Shown piece after piece: positions 5,043 to 6,173 of a DNA stretch of 6,173 nt. Position numbers and translations under genes: made by a program. Location of the stretch: positions 1 to 6,173 of the forward strand of contig CANHBU010000121.1 in the NCBI GenBank assembly GCA_947458345.1. Direction: 5' to 3'. The stretch comes from Comamonadaceae bacterium (lineage in GTDB: Bacteria > Pseudomonadota > Gammaproteobacteria > Burkholderiales > Burkholderiaceae_C). A model generated the notes under the pieces. That model saw only the letters and a list, made by a program, of their open reading frames with translations. It did not search any database and was not told the DNA's origin. Position 1 is the first letter of the stretch; each line of letters begins with the position of its first letter.

Positions 5043-6128
5043 TCACAAAGCCTGCACCTGATCGGCATCAGGTCGTATCAGCCAATCGGCGAACTCCTGC
5101 GCCAGTTGCTCGCTGGCCCGCGCGGCGGCGGTCCAGGCTTTGATGCGTCCCGGCAGATCGTTGGCGTAGCGGGTGAAGTCGGTGCGGTCAGGCAGCTTGC
5201 CGTTGGGCAGGGTCCGCACCCAATCGGGGTCGGGGGCCAGCACCAGCATGCGGTCTAGAAATGGCGTGGCCTTGTGTCGCCACTTCAGCGCCTTGTCCAG
5301 CCAGCCGGGCACCACCTGCTTTTGAAAATGGGGGTAGAGCACCAGGCCGGGTCTGGGGCTGCGGTAGTTCAGGTGAAGATGGTAGTCGGTGATGCCGCCA
5401 TCCCAGTAGGCACCCCGGGGGGCTCCGGCAATACCGTGTACCGCCTGAAGCACGAAGGGAATCGAGCAACTGGCCTGAATGGCCTGCATGAAGTTCTCGG
5501 CGCTCAGCGCCACCTGCCGGGTGCGGTAGTCCCTGGCATCGAAAGGCAGCGCATGGGGCGCGCCGCCCAAGGTCGTCGAAAACACCTCACGCTCCAGCCA
5601 GGCATCCATGAGGCCCCGTGAAATCAGGTTGGTGACGTAGGCGCCGGCGTTGCCCAAGGGCGTGAACACCGGATGCTCGCGCGCCAGCAGCCCGATCCCA
5701 CGTGATGTCATCACATGCAGTCGCCAGCGCGGATGCCCCAGCACCTCCTGGATGCGTCCGCCATAAAACCCCCGCAGGCCGAGCCCAAACTCGCGGCTGA
5801 CCTGCGCGGCCGTCGGCCGCTTGCGGCCAGGCTCGATCTCATAGTGCTGCGCAATGTAGTCATGCTCCAGGCGCCGGAAGCCCGACTCACAGTCGTTCAG
5901 GCAGGCGGTGGCCAGGCGCCAGGCACCGATCGATGCGCCCACCAGATCGATGGGCTGCGTGCTTTGTGTGAGCCACTGTCCAAATAAAAATCGATCGAGC
6001 GGGCCCAGGATCAGGCCCTTGGGACCGCCGGCCGCACCAGGTATGGCGGCAATGTCCTGCGGCTGCAGGCCATGGCGGCGGATATGGGCCAGCGCCTGAG
6101 GGCCGGCATACAAGCGCAGGGCTTTCAT
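5043..6128 (-). CDS. Patatin-like phospholipase
   Basis: A 361-residue lipid acyl hydrolase of the patatin fold. All three family landmarks are present in order: the glycine-rich oxyanion loop GAAGGPKGLILG (31-42), the nucleophile elbow LVGASIGAW with Ser66 (GxSxG), and the catalytic Asp243 in YWDGGITDYH (DGG). Such enzymes use a Ser-Asp dyad to cleave acyl groups from phospholipids or other lipids. The C-terminal part (about 255-350) has no recognised domain; it is charged and probably helical near the end. No signal peptide or membrane segment is visible, so it is likely cytoplasmic or peripheral. The ATG at 6128 gives the oxyanion loop the short N-terminal lead usual for patatins, though its SD is poor. 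It begins 11 bp after the stop of another minus-strand gene, so they probably share an operon and may be translationally linked. A role in membrane lipid or storage-polymer turnover is guesswork. Confidence 0.93.
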   Translation of the reverse strand: MKALRLYAGPQALAHIRRHGLQPQDIAAIPGAAGGPKGLILGPLDRFLFGQWLTQSTQPIDLVGASIGAWRLATACLNDCESGFRRLEHDYIAQHYEIEPGRKRPTAAQVSREFGLGLRGFYGGRIQEVLGHPRWRLHVMTSRGIGLLAREHPVFTPLGNAGAYVTNLISRGLMDAWLEREVFSTTLGGAPHALPFDARDYRTRQVALSAENFMQAIQASCSIPFVLQAVHGIAGAPRGAYWDGGITDYHLHLNYRSPRPGLVLYPHFQKQVVPGWLDKALKWRHKATPFLDRMLVLAPDPDWVRTLPNGKLPDRTDFTRYANDLPGRIKAWTAAARASEQLAQEFADWLIRPDADQVQAL

Positions 6129-6139
6129 GCCTGGGCGGC

Positions 6140-6173
6140 CTACTTGCGCAAGCCCTGCAGTTTGGCGAAGGCC
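6140..6173 (-). CDS. C-terminal end of an unidentified gene cut by the right window edge
   Basis: On the minus strand the edge of the window reads ten codons, AFAKLQGLRK, and then TAG (6140-6142). The codons end mostly in G or C, as in the neighbouring genes, and the stop lies 11 bp before the patatin start, a normal operon spacing. Ten residues are too few to name the family. Confidence 0.45.
   Translation of the reverse strand, partial: AFAKLQGLRK

Noticed and set aside
1..6173. Possible mobile element or genomic island
   Set aside because: No transposase, integrase, tRNA or terminal repeats are seen, and base composition is even across all genes.

Overview
The window looks like a chromosomal segment of a GC-rich proteobacterium. 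My best guess is Burkholderiales, possibly Comamonadaceae. That rests on the general look of the proteins (a DISM-type histidine kinase with an OmpR-type regulator, a thioesterase-GNAT fusion) and on GC-rich intergenic repeats built on a GTCATTGCGAGGA-type core. It is recognition from memory, not a search result.

Layout: (1) 1-1366, plus strand: the C-terminal part of a sensor histidine kinase, cut by the left edge, overlapping by 14 bp a complete OmpR-family response regulator. (2) 1367-1489: a convergent gap with a large imperfect nested inverted repeat. (3) 1490-2347, minus strand: a fusion of a hotdog-fold 4HBT (YbgC/FadM-like) acyl-CoA thioesterase and a GNAT acetyltransferase. (4) 2348-2587: an intergenic gap with a degraded repeat and a good palindromic hairpin. 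(5) 2588-3559, minus strand: an alpha/beta hydrolase of the hormone-sensitive-lipase type, divergent from (6) 3647-4789, plus strand: an iron-containing (group III) alcohol dehydrogenase with a strong Shine-Dalgarno and a GTG start. (7) 4790-5042: a convergent gap with an inverted pair of repeats of the same general family. (8) 5043-6128, minus strand: a patatin-like phospholipase, preceded 11 bp upstream by the last ten codons of another minus-strand gene cut by the right edge.

Functionally the window combines a two-component signalling pair with four enzymes that, by family, act on acyl-CoA, ester, alcohol or lipid substrates. The divergent hydrolase and dehydrogenase could form a small ester-to-alcohol-to-carbonyl route, but nothing in the sequence identifies the substrate or proves co-regulation. 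I found no mobile element, CRISPR array, tRNA, rRNA or defence module, and no convincing evidence of a wholly new system. The items most worth a second look are the thioesterase-GNAT fusion and the intergenic repeats.
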